NCBI RefSeq assembly: GCF_000260415.1
Contig: NZ_BACP01000033.1
Coordinates: forward strand, 1-64,000
Direction: 5' to 3'
DNA: 64,000 nt
Source of the DNA: Liquorilactobacillus mali KCTC 3596 = DSM 20444
GTDB taxonomy: Bacteria; Bacillota; Bacilli; Lactobacillales; Lactobacillaceae
Below are positions 45,984 through 55,112 of this stretch, in pieces (positions within the stretch are counted from its first letter, which is position 1; every line of letters starts with the position of its first letter). A model generated the notes under the pieces. The model was given only the letters and a program-made list of their open reading frames with translations. It made no database searches and was not told where the DNA came from. The position numbers and the translations under genes are program-made.

Positions 45984-47375
45984 CTATTTTGCTTTTTTCT
46001 TATTTCTATGCCTCATACTATATACGATTGTTGCTACAATTAAGACTGCTGCACCAACAATCACTGAAACACGTGTGTCTGGATTAATAAACATGAAGAA
46101 GACAATCACAACAAGCATTATAAGTGCAAAATAATTTGAAAATGGATATAGCGGCAATTTAAACGGGTGTTTTTCCATCAATTGCAGATTATTCTTGCGA
46201 AAACGAAGTTCTGCCAGCAATATCACAAACCATGGTATCATGCCAGGAAGAACCGATGAACTAAAGACAATCACAAACATATCGGATGTTGACTTACTAT
46301 ATGCGCTTGCAATAATATCAATAACAAATCCAATTAAGATTCCGCTGGAAATCCCAAGAATGGCAATATTTGGCACGATTCGCTTAGACAAATGACCAAA
46401 TATTTTGGGTGCATCTCCCTCATGTGCTAATTTAAAAAGCATTCTACTTGAAGAATAAATTCCCGAATTCGCACCCGATAAAGCTGCAGTTAACACCACA
46501 AAATTGATGATTGAAGCTGCAGCCGTAATACCAACTTTAGCAAACGTTGAAACAAACGGCGAGCCAACTGAACTTAACTGGTTCCATGGATAGATTGTTA
46601 CAATTACAAAAATTGCACCAACATAAAAAATCAAAATTCTAAACAAGACAGATTTAACTGATTTAACAATTGCTTTTTGCGGATTGGCAACTTCACCCGC
46701 CGAAATACCCAACAATTCAATTCCTTGATAAGAACCAACGATAATTGACATTGAGAAGAAGAATCCTGTAAAACCACCGGTAAAGAAACCGCCATGACTC
46801 CACAAATTACTGAGACCAATAGGGTGACCATTATTACCAAAACCAAAAAAGATTACCATGAATCCTAAGATGATCATCATAATAATTGTAATCACCTTGA
46901 TCATTGCAAACCAAAATTCTAATGAACCATACGCTTTAGCACTAGCAAGATTAGCTAATAACAAAAATACAATAATAATAATTCCAGAGAAAAATGGATT
47001 AATATTTGGCCACCAATACTTTAAATATTCGGTAGCAGCAACAACCTCCGACATTCCGACAACTATGTATTCAAAGACATTCGCCCATTTAGCAAGATAA
47101 CCAGCTAATGGATGCACGTACTCTGTTGCATAGTCTGCAAAAGAGCCAGTACCTGGATTAATATAAATCATCTCACCCAAAGCACGCATTACTATATATA
47201 AAACCAAGCCAACAAACATGTATGCCAGCAAAACTGACGGTCCTGTCCATTTAATCGTAGATGTTGCACCCATGAACAGGCCGACTCCAATGGCTCCGCC
47301 AAGTGAAATCATTTCCATTTGTCCAGCGGTCATGGAGCGTTTTAAATCAGGTGCACCATTTGATTCTTGTTTCAT
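45984..47375 (-). CDS. Amino acid permease (AAT family, APC superfamily)
   Basis: 463 residues, twelve helices, GGAIGVGLFMGATS in TM1 and SYQGIELLGISAGE as family signature. Paralogue of the lysine permease at 1999-3462 but not preceded by a riboswitch. Closest type by pattern is AnsP/CycA/YbgF-like, so substrate may be a neutral amino acid. ATG 47375 with GGAGG is chosen over the open frame to 47420. Single gene; 500 bases of mostly A/T upstream sequence to the amidase end. Confidence 0.87.
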   Translation of the reverse strand: MKQESNGAPDLKRSMTAGQMEMISLGGAIGVGLFMGATSTIKWTGPSVLLAYMFVGLVLYIVMRALGEMIYINPGTGSFADYATEYVHPLAGYLAKWANVFEYIVVGMSEVVAATEYLKYWWPNINPFFSGIIIIVFLLLANLASAKAYGSLEFWFAMIKVITIIMMIILGFMVIFFGFGNNGHPIGLSNLWSHGGFFTGGFTGFFFSMSIIVGSYQGIELLGISAGEVANPQKAIVKSVKSVLFRILIFYVGAIFVIVTIYPWNQLSSVGSPFVSTFAKVGITAAASIINFVVLTAALSGANSGIYSSSRMLFKLAHEGDAPKIFGHLSKRIVPNIAILGISSGILIGFVIDIIASAYSKSTSDMFVIVFSSSVLPGMIPWFVILLAELRFRKNNLQLMEKHPFKLPLYPFSNYFALIMLVVIVFFMFINPDTRVSVIVGAAVLIVATIVYSMRHRNKKKAK

Positions 47376-47616
47376 TCTTTTACCTCCAAAAAAACTGTGA
47401 CAAAATGATTGTGATGTCATAGTCCTTGCACATTGTAAAACTAAAAATGAACTAGTAATTCTTAAGTTTCATCTTCGTCATACCTTAATAATCATTCTAC
47501 TCATACAACACAACATGAATAATTATAGATAATTTAAATAATAAGCGCAACTTTGGGGGGAAATTAAAGTTGTAAACTTTTAATTTATCTTTCTCAAATA
47601 AGCCATATTATAGTAT
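47376..47616. other. Gap between permease and amidase
   Basis: No gene or clear hairpin. A/T-rich; should contain the permease promoter. A short GGGGGG stretch at about 47553 has no partner. Confidence 0.4.
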
Positions 47617-49119
47617 TTAATTTCTATTTTTAAAATTTGTAGGATGTAAAAACTTAAATTTTTTGTTGCTTTCAAATAATTTTGCAATTTGAAGCAATAA
47701 TTGCTCTTGCCCTTTACCAGTCTCAAATTGGATTCCAAGAGGCAATCCCCCGGCCGTAACATGGGTGGGTAAACTTATTGCTGGATTTCCAGTTAAATTT
47801 GCCTGCTGTGTAAACGGAGAACGAGTCAGTGCAGGCAGCCATTGATCCCAAATCAATTGTTTTTGGTCCCTGGGGCTTAGCTCTTTGATCTGCTTCATTT
47901 TAAGCAAATCTTCATCACTAACTAAGGGATCATCTATTCGAGGTGCTGCAGAAGCTGTTGCCGGTGTTAAAATCACTGAGTATTTTTCATGCAGCAGTGC
48001 CATTTGGTAAGCCGCATTATCCCAACTATATAAAGCTTTGCTATATTCGGCAGCAGAAACATTTTTCCCCGTTTGATATAGTGCCCATGTCAATGGTTCC
48101 ATATCGTCCACAGTTAATTCACGTTTCGTCGATTGTTGAATTGCATTAAATGTTGCGGCCATCTCGCCTTCATTCATTGTATAGTAAGCTTGCATCAAGC
48201 GAACGCCATCCGTTGGTAACTCAATTTCTTCAGTATTGAATCCTTGATCATTTAAAAAAGAGACAGCATTTTCTACTGCACTTATTGCTTCCCTGTCAAC
48301 AGGTGTCCCAACCGGTGATTTAGTTGTATAACCAATCTTTATTTTATCGGGCTTTAACTTAAGACCGTTTAAAAATCCATAAGTGTTCAATGGTACTTGA
48401 AAGACTCCTGCAGGTTGAATAGTCTGTAAAGAGTCGAGAAGAGCAGCTGTATCGTCGACGCTCCTAGTTAATGCAAAATTAATGGATGCTCCTTGCCACG
48501 AGCGCCAGTCATTCGGTCCAACTGGAATTCGGCCACGTGTTGGTTTTAAACCAATAGTTCCAGACCAAGAGGCTGGTATTCTAATTGAACCTCCGCCATC
48601 GTTTCCCGCAGCAATTGGTAACATTCCATCTGCCACTGCTGCACCCGCTCCACCTGATGAGCCACCTGCTTGATAATTGATATTCCAGGGATTACATGTT
48701 AGTCCATTGATTTTAGAATCAGTAATATTCTTCAAACCAAATTCTGGAAAATTAGTTTGACCAATAATGATAAAGCCTTCATGTTGCAATGCTTTGACAT
48801 AATTATTTGTCATCTGAGCCTTATTTTCCTTAAACATTCTATTTCCAAAAGTTTCTGATTCTCCCTTAAGTGACTGCCCTAATCCCTTAAGTAGCAACGG
48901 TACACCGAAAAAGGGTTGTCCTTTATCCTCTAGCTGGCCGGCTTCTTTTAGAGCTGCTGCCTTTCTAGTTGAAATAACGGCATTTAGTTGAGAATTATCA
49001 TTTGCTATCTTAGCTAATGATATTTCAATCAATTCGGACGAACTAATTTTCTTTTTTCGAATTAACTCAGCTAGCTCTAATGCAGGTTTTAACAGCAATT
49101 TTTGCTCATCATCAGACAT
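47617..49119 (-). CDS. Amidase-signature family hydrolase
   Basis: 500 residues. Amidase signature GGSSGGAGAAVADG...AGNDGGGSIRIPASWSGTIGLKP split over about 152-193; the Ser-cisSer-Lys triad is visible as Lys in LLKGLGQ (about 71), Ser in GGSSGG and Ser in GGGSIRIP. Not GatA by context (no gatB/C) and the C-terminus differs. Natural substrate unknown; could act on an amide or amino-acid amide. Located 47 bases after the MFS gene 49167 and probably co-transcribed. Confidence 0.88.
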   Translation of the reverse strand: MSDDEQKLLLKPALELAELIRKKKISSSELIEISLAKIANDNSQLNAVISTRKAAALKEAGQLEDKGQPFFGVPLLLKGLGQSLKGESETFGNRMFKENKAQMTNNYVKALQHEGFIIIGQTNFPEFGLKNITDSKINGLTCNPWNINYQAGGSSGGAGAAVADGMLPIAAGNDGGGSIRIPASWSGTIGLKPTRGRIPVGPNDWRSWQGASINFALTRSVDDTAALLDSLQTIQPAGVFQVPLNTYGFLNGLKLKPDKIKIGYTTKSPVGTPVDREAISAVENAVSFLNDQGFNTEEIELPTDGVRLMQAYYTMNEGEMAATFNAIQQSTKRELTVDDMEPLTWALYQTGKNVSAAEYSKALYSWDNAAYQMALLHEKYSVILTPATASAAPRIDDPLVSDEDLLKMKQIKELSPRDQKQLIWDQWLPALTRSPFTQQANLTGNPAISLPTHVTAGGLPLGIQFETGKGQEQLLLQIAKLFESNKKFKFLHPTNFKNRN

Positions 49120-49166
49120 TTTAGACCTCCTTAGATTATCTTAGTTTTAGTTACTAATTTTCCTTC

Positions 49167-50558
49167 TTAATTTGTCTTTGTCTTTAAATTCAATAAATGG
49201 TGAAATAAATAAAAGATAACCACTCCAAATACAACTAGCAAAATGAATGCCATCGTACTCCCCACACTAATATTTTCTGCGTGTGTATATCCTGCACGAT
49301 TAACTGAATCCATTATCAAAGCCAACACAGTAGTTCCAATTGCTCCTGTGACTTGCTGTCCCGTGTTATAAAGTGCATTCGCATCATTACGAAACTTCTT
49401 ATCGATATGTTTTAAGCCATAAGCTACTGAATTTCCAAAAGCCATTGAACGACCAATTGCAAATACCAGATACGCTAAGGTAATACCCCAAATGCCTAAT
49501 TGTGAACCGCCAAATGCAAGTCCAATAAGTGAAAATGTAAATAAGATATCACCTATGTATAATGGCATCTTGCCACCAAACCGATCTAGCATCCATCCAT
49601 AAATGGGCTGTCCAAAACAATTAAACATACTGCCTGGCAGGAGAATTAATCCCCCAATTAATGATGTTGCCTGAAACACTTCTTGCACATAATTAGGTAA
49701 CAAAAAATTGATTCCAACATTTGAAAATTGCAACATAATGTATGGCAAAAAGCTAAACAAAAAGGCTTTTTCCTTAAAAACTGATAGTGAAAAAAGTGCT
49801 TTAGTTGCTGAACTTGAAAGCCTAACAAATATTCCTGTTAAAATTATGCTCGCAGCTAATAAAATAGCAAAAGTAATGTATGAATGTAAGCCAAGATCAT
49901 TCAAACCAATGATCAAGCAGATTAAAGCAGCCCCTAAAATCAAGAATCTCGTCCAGTCAAATGCATACTTTCCTTCAATTGGCGCATACTGTCTAATTCT
50001 TTTAGTGCCCATTGCTAACAAGATAAGTGCTAATGGCAAAGTTACCCAAAATATTACACGCCAACTTGCAAAAGCTACAACTGCTCCGCCAAAAGTCGGG
50101 CCTAATGCTGGTGCAACCAGTATAATCAAATTTGCTAAACCAATATATGTTCCAAGTTTTATTGCTGGAACAACGTCAAGAATAATATTAACCATTAATG
50201 GTGTACAGATTCCAACACAACCTGCTTGGATCACACGACCTACCAGCAGCATCCAAAAATTAAATGCACTTCCGCAAATGATATCTCCCAGACTAAAAAG
50301 AATGACCGCTATAATAAATAACTGTCGATTTGTAAATCTTCGTTTCATATAAGCAGAAGTCAACATGATCAATGCTGCCATTAATAGGTATCCTGATGTC
50401 ACCCACTGAACTGTACTCAAAGACTCATTAAATTCGCGCATTAAAGCAGGAAATGTCACATTCATCGATGTTTCCGTCAACACCCCCATAAATGACATTA
50501 GCGCAACAATCGCAACAACGACCATAGGATTTTCTTGTCTTACTGCTGGTGCTTGCAT
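49167..50558 (-). CDS. MFS transporter, DHA2 (EmrB/QacA-like)
   Basis: 463 residues, about fourteen helices. TM1-2 segment TSMNVTFPALMREFNESLSTVQWVTSGYLL and motif C-like LVAPALGPTFGGAVV are DHA2 markers. A drug or metabolite exporter. Its gene precedes the amidase, so the pump may export the amidase product or its toxic substrate; this is speculation. The ribosome site AAGGGAG lies upstream of the ATG. Confidence 0.86.
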   Translation of the reverse strand: MQAPAVRQENPMVVVAIVALMSFMGVLTETSMNVTFPALMREFNESLSTVQWVTSGYLLMAALIMLTSAYMKRRFTNRQLFIIAVILFSLGDIICGSAFNFWMLLVGRVIQAGCVGICTPLMVNIILDVVPAIKLGTYIGLANLIILVAPALGPTFGGAVVAFASWRVIFWVTLPLALILLAMGTKRIRQYAPIEGKYAFDWTRFLILGAALICLIIGLNDLGLHSYITFAILLAASIILTGIFVRLSSSATKALFSLSVFKEKAFLFSFLPYIMLQFSNVGINFLLPNYVQEVFQATSLIGGLILLPGSMFNCFGQPIYGWMLDRFGGKMPLYIGDILFTFSLIGLAFGGSQLGIWGITLAYLVFAIGRSMAFGNSVAYGLKHIDKKFRNDANALYNTGQQVTGAIGTTVLALIMDSVNRAGYTHAENISVGSTMAFILLVVFGVVIFYLFHHLLNLKTKTN

Positions 50559-50712
50559 TCTTATTCTCCCTTTAATAATTTATATTGCATTAAATTGTTT
50601 AATTAAATGTACACATCTTAATGCGACAGTGATAATTATAGTGCAAAAATACGAAATACGGAAAATAAGTTTTTTATTCCAGTATCGTTTATAAGTTTAT
50701 ATTATTTCTTAC

Positions 50713-50756
50713 GACAAAAAGAGACCTCCTGCTCTTCCAAGAGATCTCTTTTTATT
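50713..50756 (-). terminator. Terminator of the MFS gene 50780-51988
   Basis: AAAAAGAGACCTC / GAGATCTCTTTTT with an outer ACGACA / TGTCGT extension. Confidence 0.88.
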
Positions 50757-50779
50757 ATGTCGTTATGACAGTCCATTAT

Positions 50780-51988
50780 TTAGCCTATCAAATTCTTTTT
50801 TTGCTTTGTAACCATCAGAAAAAATAAATAGGCAAGGCATGCAAAACCGCCAAATAAGAAGAAAGGAAATTTAGGATTCAACTGATAAACAAATGATCCT
50901 AGAAGTGGTGAAACAATTCCTGCAATACCTTGAATCATTGCAACAGTCCCAGCTACTGCACCCTGTTGACTTTCAGAAACAGCTAAAGAACACCCTGCAG
51001 ATAATGAGCTCATGCCTAAACCTGCACCCGCACCAATAAGAATATAACTAACAAAAATTAAATAATATGCACTCGTTATAGTTGCAAGAAGCAAACCAAC
51101 AATTATTAGTGGTATTCCCACCATCATCATCATCTTGGCTGTCCACTGTAATACTTTCATTTGAAGGACCTGAACAAGCATTAAAGCGATCCCAAGTACA
51201 AAAAATAATAGCGCTGCAGTTTGTGCACTTCGGGTAACCGTTTGTTTAAAGATATCATGCAAATATAATGAAGTAATTAACTGTAGTACAACAACTACTA
51301 GCATTACTGCACATCCTGCTAATAACCAGCCTGCCAACTCCAATGAAAAGAAATTCCTTTTTGATTTTGTTTGCTGTAATGTATTCGTTAATGTTTTTTC
51401 AGGAGATTTTATTTTCTGTTGTCGTGGTAAAACAGCCACCATTACAAGTGAAAAGATTAATAATCCTATGATAGTTAAGTAAAAAGGTGTATATAAGTTA
51501 CCAATCGTGGAAACAGCACCACCAATAATTGGTCCTAATACCATAGCAAGTCCAGTTGCAAATCCAAGAGAAGCCATGTCTTTAGAGCGATCCTGTGGTG
51601 AAGAGATGTCAGCCATATATGCACTGGCAGCCGTAGGAGTAGTTGTCATGAACATTCCTAACAAAAATCTCGTTCCCATTAGACTATAAACCAGTACATT
51701 GGCCGCTTTGCCAGTCGAAATCGATAAATGAAAGAGAAAAACGTATAGTATAAAAAAGATAGACATTCCTAATAATCCGGTAACGATAACCATCCGGCGG
51801 CCCAATTTATCACTGATTTTCCCCCAAACTGGGGCGAATAAAAGCATTGCGAAGGCTCCACACGAAATCATTACACCAATTTGGCTAGGAATCATGTGTG
51901 CTTTGGTAGAAATTGCGGATAAGATCGGCATAGTAACGTATATTCCTAAATACGATACTAGTGTTGCTAAAAAAAGTTTGTTCTTCAT
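50780..51988 (-). CDS. MFS transporter, DHA1 (multidrug-type)
   Basis: 402 residues, twelve helices with a central loop around 195-215 (KIKSPEKTLTNTLQQTKSKR). Loop 2-3 motif A is GKISDKLGRRMVIVTG; motif C-like VLGPIIGGAVSTIG in TM5. TetA/NorA-like exporter group. No regulator adjacent. Confidence 0.87.
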   Translation of the reverse strand: MKNKLFLATLVSYLGIYVTMPILSAISTKAHMIPSQIGVMISCGAFAMLLFAPVWGKISDKLGRRMVIVTGLLGMSIFFILYVFLFHLSISTGKAANVLVYSLMGTRFLLGMFMTTTPTAASAYMADISSPQDRSKDMASLGFATGLAMVLGPIIGGAVSTIGNLYTPFYLTIIGLLIFSLVMVAVLPRQQKIKSPEKTLTNTLQQTKSKRNFFSLELAGWLLAGCAVMLVVVVLQLITSLYLHDIFKQTVTRSAQTAALLFFVLGIALMLVQVLQMKVLQWTAKMMMMVGIPLIIVGLLLATITSAYYLIFVSYILIGAGAGLGMSSLSAGCSLAVSESQQGAVAGTVAMIQGIAGIVSPLLGSFVYQLNPKFPFFLFGGFACLAYLFFLMVTKQKKNLIG

Positions 51989-52391
51989 GGTTAATTCCTC
52001 TCATGCTAATATTTTTACAACCAATTAACATTCTATACACTATAGGTCGCTTTCTCTGCTCCGCAAAGACAGAAATGTCCCTAAAAAATGCTTAATACCG
52101 ATGATAACTTCTCTAAGTAAAACTAGGGAGTGTGACATAAGTCGGTAAAATTTGAGTACCAACAAGAAATTATGAACATGGCGAGTAATTTGCTATGAGT
52201 AATTCGAGGTTAGACGAAAAATTTTGACTTATGGAATACGTTTATCCGAGATAAATAGAGGAGCTAGGTTAAAATTTCACTTTTGGCCCGGCCCCTATTA
52301 TTAAGCCAAATAAAAAACTGACACTTGGAAACACAATGCGTTCCATGGTCAGTTCTTCTTTCAGATGCCCCAATAAATTCCCCGCTCTTCC
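51989..52391. other. Intergenic region with repeat copy B
   Basis: No gene. Contains the ~170-bp repeat (52126-52300) and, at about 52318-52355, a weak hairpin (CTGAC...GTCAG) next to the AraC gene 3' end that may serve as terminator. Confidence 0.6.
52126..52300 (+). repeat. Dispersed ~170-bp intergenic repeat, copy B
   Basis: Opens GGGAGTGTGACATAAG exactly as copy A, has AAGAAATTATGAACAT and TTGACTTATGGAATACG as the internal blocks, and ends in a GGAGCTAGGTTAAAA...TTTTGGCCCGGCCCC hairpin (52260-52295). The match to copy A is strongest in the first 17 bases and near the ACTTATGGAA block. Confidence 0.83.
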
Positions 52392-53321
52392 TTAATATCG
52401 ATGCAAGCTACGATACTTGGTAGGTGTCATCATCATCTTTTTCTTAAACATTGCAGCAAATTTACTTGGATTCGTGTATCCTACTTCATTCGCAATTCGT
52501 GCCACATAAAAATTTGTTTTCTTAAGTAATTCACAAGCCTTTTCAATTCGCTTTTCTCTTAAATAGGCATGAATTGAGGCTCCATAAAAATCACGATATC
52601 CTTTTTTCATTGAAGTGGTGGAAATTTCAAATTTGTGAGAGAGCATTTCTAAACTAAGATGTTTCGTAAAATTTTGATCTAGATACTGCCTCAAACGGCG
52701 AATCTTATCCAATATTCCTACAGAAATGATTCCTTTGGGGCAATTATTCTTTGCTATTGTCTTAGAAGAAAGATAAATCAGCAATTCAGCAACTTTCAAA
52801 CGCAAATAAGTTATTGAACGCCTCAAAGTAGGCGTGCGGAGGTCCTCAAAAAGTCTGTCAATAAAATCTGTCTTTAAAAAAACATGATCTCTATTCTTAC
52901 GATAATTATCGCAAATTGTATTTAAGTTGAATTTCTCTCCAGTCATCTGCATGAGTGTTTCTTCTTTTGCCTTTGTGTTGATTATAATTGTTACCCCACT
53001 GTATTGGTGAGATGGGAAAAAATATCTCATATTTTGTTTTTCACGCCAATCAAGTTTTAAAAATCCGGGTTCAAAAAAGACATTCTGCTTATCAGCAATG
53101 CCATAATCAACGTGTCCGGCATAACAATAGTCCAAGCGTAAGCTTCCTGCAACAACCTTTAATGGTGATTCAAATTTACCAAAATTATATTGATGAAAGA
53201 AAATTGTAACTCCTTCAAAAAGAGTAAGATAATCTGTTTGTACCACATCTTCTTTATTAACAAGCGACAAGGTTTTGGTTTCTTCTTGTTTATCTTTCTT
53301 CCATCTTATTTGTTTTTTCAT
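52392..53321 (-). CDS. AraC-family regulator of the ABC exporter operon
   Basis: 309 residues. N-terminal sensing part (1-205) without a clear sugar cupin motif, and a C-terminal AraC HTH pair (about 210-309): LSLEMLSHKFEISTTSMKKGYRDFYG and IARIANEVGYTNPSKFAAMFKKKM.TPTKYR-like. YbtA/PchR-type regulators of siderophore or metallophore operons have this look and also pair with two ABC half-transporters. It is 33 bases downstream of the ABC genes and shares their strand. Confidence 0.85.
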   Translation of the reverse strand: MKKQIRWKKDKQEETKTLSLVNKEDVVQTDYLTLFEGVTIFFHQYNFGKFESPLKVVAGSLRLDYCYAGHVDYGIADKQNVFFEPGFLKLDWREKQNMRYFFPSHQYSGVTIIINTKAKEETLMQMTGEKFNLNTICDNYRKNRDHVFLKTDFIDRLFEDLRTPTLRRSITYLRLKVAELLIYLSSKTIAKNNCPKGIISVGILDKIRRLRQYLDQNFTKHLSLEMLSHKFEISTTSMKKGYRDFYGASIHAYLREKRIEKACELLKKTNFYVARIANEVGYTNPSKFAAMFKKKMMMTPTKYRSLHRY

Positions 53322-53354
53322 TTATCGTCACCAACCTTTTACAACCTACATTTT

Positions 53355-55100
53355 TTATAGCTGCCATTTTTTTGCTTTTTCTTTGATTTCGACAAAGTCA
53401 CGGTAAATACCAGGTTGCTCCATTAATTGCTCGTGCTTCCCTTTTTGGACTACTTTCCCTGCATCTAAAACCACAATCTGATCCGCATTTTGAATAGTCG
53501 CCAACCGATGAGCAATCGTTATAATTGTTTTATGTGTAACCAACGAAGTGATAGCACGTTGCAAGGCCTGTTCATTTTCAGGATCAATGCTGGCCATCGC
53601 CTCATCTAAAATAATGATTGGTGCATCTTTTAAAATTGCTCTCGCTATAGATAACCGCTGCTTTTGACCTCCTGATAAGGAATTACCACCTTCATCAAGT
53701 ACTGTGTCATATTGTTGTGGCAGTTGCATAATAAAATCATGGCAACATGCTTTTTTACTTGCATCCATGATTTCAGCCATAGTTGCACCTTTTTTCCCAA
53801 ACAAGAGGTTGTTTCTAATAGTATCATGAAATAAGTACGGCTTTTGAAAAACGATACTTATATTCTTTATCAAACTACTATACGAGAATTCTTTTACTTC
53901 ATGTCCCCCTATAAAGATTTGTCCTTCATCACAATCATAGAAGCGTGCAATCATCTTACAAAGAGTACTTTTCCCACTACCCGAAGGCCCAATAATTGCT
54001 GTAGTCTTATTCTCTGGAATAGTAAGTGAAATATCATGCAATACTTTTGGCTTGCCTTTATCATATCCAAAAGTAACATGCTTGAATTCAATTTCAAAGT
54101 TTTTGAGATTCATATCTGAGCCATCCGTATCAAGTAATGGCATTTTTTCCAATTGCTGTAAGTGATGCAGATTGTTATCAATTGCACCTAAAATATGTGT
54201 AGCATCTGTCATTTCCTTAATACCATTAAAAAGAATATAAGCAAAAAACATCAATGTCACAAAAAAATCCAATGATAATTGACCGCTTTGCTGATTAGCT
54301 ACACAAATTGCCATAACAACTACAGTAGCAGTATCTAAAAGCAGCAATAGTAAACAATTGAAAAAAGCAAACTTAGACTGTATCCTTAACCGAATTTGCT
54401 TACTTTGTTTAAAAACAGGCTTTAAATTATCCAAAACTGTACTTTCTTGTCCATATGTTTTAGCAACATTAATTCCTTTAACGAATTCAACTACACTATT
54501 TGCCATTTTTGTCTGAACTTGATTGGATATCTGAGAATTTTCTCGACTTCTTTTATTAATCAGTTCTATTATAAGTGTTCCTAAAATAAGTGTAACAAAA
54601 ACTATCGTTCCAACACGTACGTCAACTACAAACATAAATAGACTCATGACGAAGAAGTTAATATAGCCATTTACAATTAAATCAATCATTTTTGTGCTTT
54701 GCAGTTCCAGCATTGACAATTCAGTTGTAACTGCATTCAGTAAACTGCCAACATTGTTTTTACTAAAATATCCCATCGAAGTTTTTTTCAATTTTTGCGC
54801 AATTTCAAGTCTTGACTTTGCAGCGATTTGAAAACCAATACTTTCTTGAGATTTTGCTTTTAGATATAAAAATAAAAACCTTAAACCACAACATAGTGCA
54901 AGCACGCAAAATAAAAAAAATGCAACTTTGACTGGTGAAACATCCTCACTTTTTTTATAGTTTGAAACTACAGCCTGCGCGGCTATCCAAAAAGGCAAAG
55001 CTGCAAACATCGAAGCAATGAAAGAATATAAAAAGCCGCGGTACAATTGTTTCTTGTAACTGCTGCTCCACTGCATGATTCCTCTAATAGTATTAAACAT
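53355..55100 (-). CDS. ABC half-transporter B (TMD-NBD; YbtQ-like order)
   Basis: 581 residues: six helices (1-320) and an NBD (340-581) with GPSGSGKST, FQKPYLF, LSGGQKQR, IILDEAMASID and AHRLAT. Both Walker A/B motifs and the catalytic Glu are intact. With the adjacent half-transporter (12-base gap) it forms a heterodimer. Members of this type include peptide exporters and the YbtPQ/IrtAB metallophore importers; direction of transport cannot be told. Confidence 0.88.
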   Translation of the reverse strand: MFNTIRGIMQWSSSYKKQLYRGFLYSFIASMFAALPFWIAAQAVVSNYKKSEDVSPVKVAFFLFCVLALCCGLRFLFLYLKAKSQESIGFQIAAKSRLEIAQKLKKTSMGYFSKNNVGSLLNAVTTELSMLELQSTKMIDLIVNGYINFFVMSLFMFVVDVRVGTIVFVTLILGTLIIELINKRSRENSQISNQVQTKMANSVVEFVKGINVAKTYGQESTVLDNLKPVFKQSKQIRLRIQSKFAFFNCLLLLLLDTATVVVMAICVANQQSGQLSLDFFVTLMFFAYILFNGIKEMTDATHILGAIDNNLHHLQQLEKMPLLDTDGSDMNLKNFEIEFKHVTFGYDKGKPKVLHDISLTIPENKTTAIIGPSGSGKSTLCKMIARFYDCDEGQIFIGGHEVKEFSYSSLIKNISIVFQKPYLFHDTIRNNLLFGKKGATMAEIMDASKKACCHDFIMQLPQQYDTVLDEGGNSLSGGQKQRLSIARAILKDAPIIILDEAMASIDPENEQALQRAITSLVTHKTIITIAHRLATIQNADQIVVLDAGKVVQKGKHEQLMEQPGIYRDFVEIKEKAKKWQL

Positions 55101-55112
55101 ACTTTCTTCCTC

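Noticed and set aside
49708-50352. 214-codon plus-strand ORF inside the MFS gene
   Set aside because: Exact antisense of the 49167-50558 coding frame, Lys/Ile-rich shadow, no start signals.
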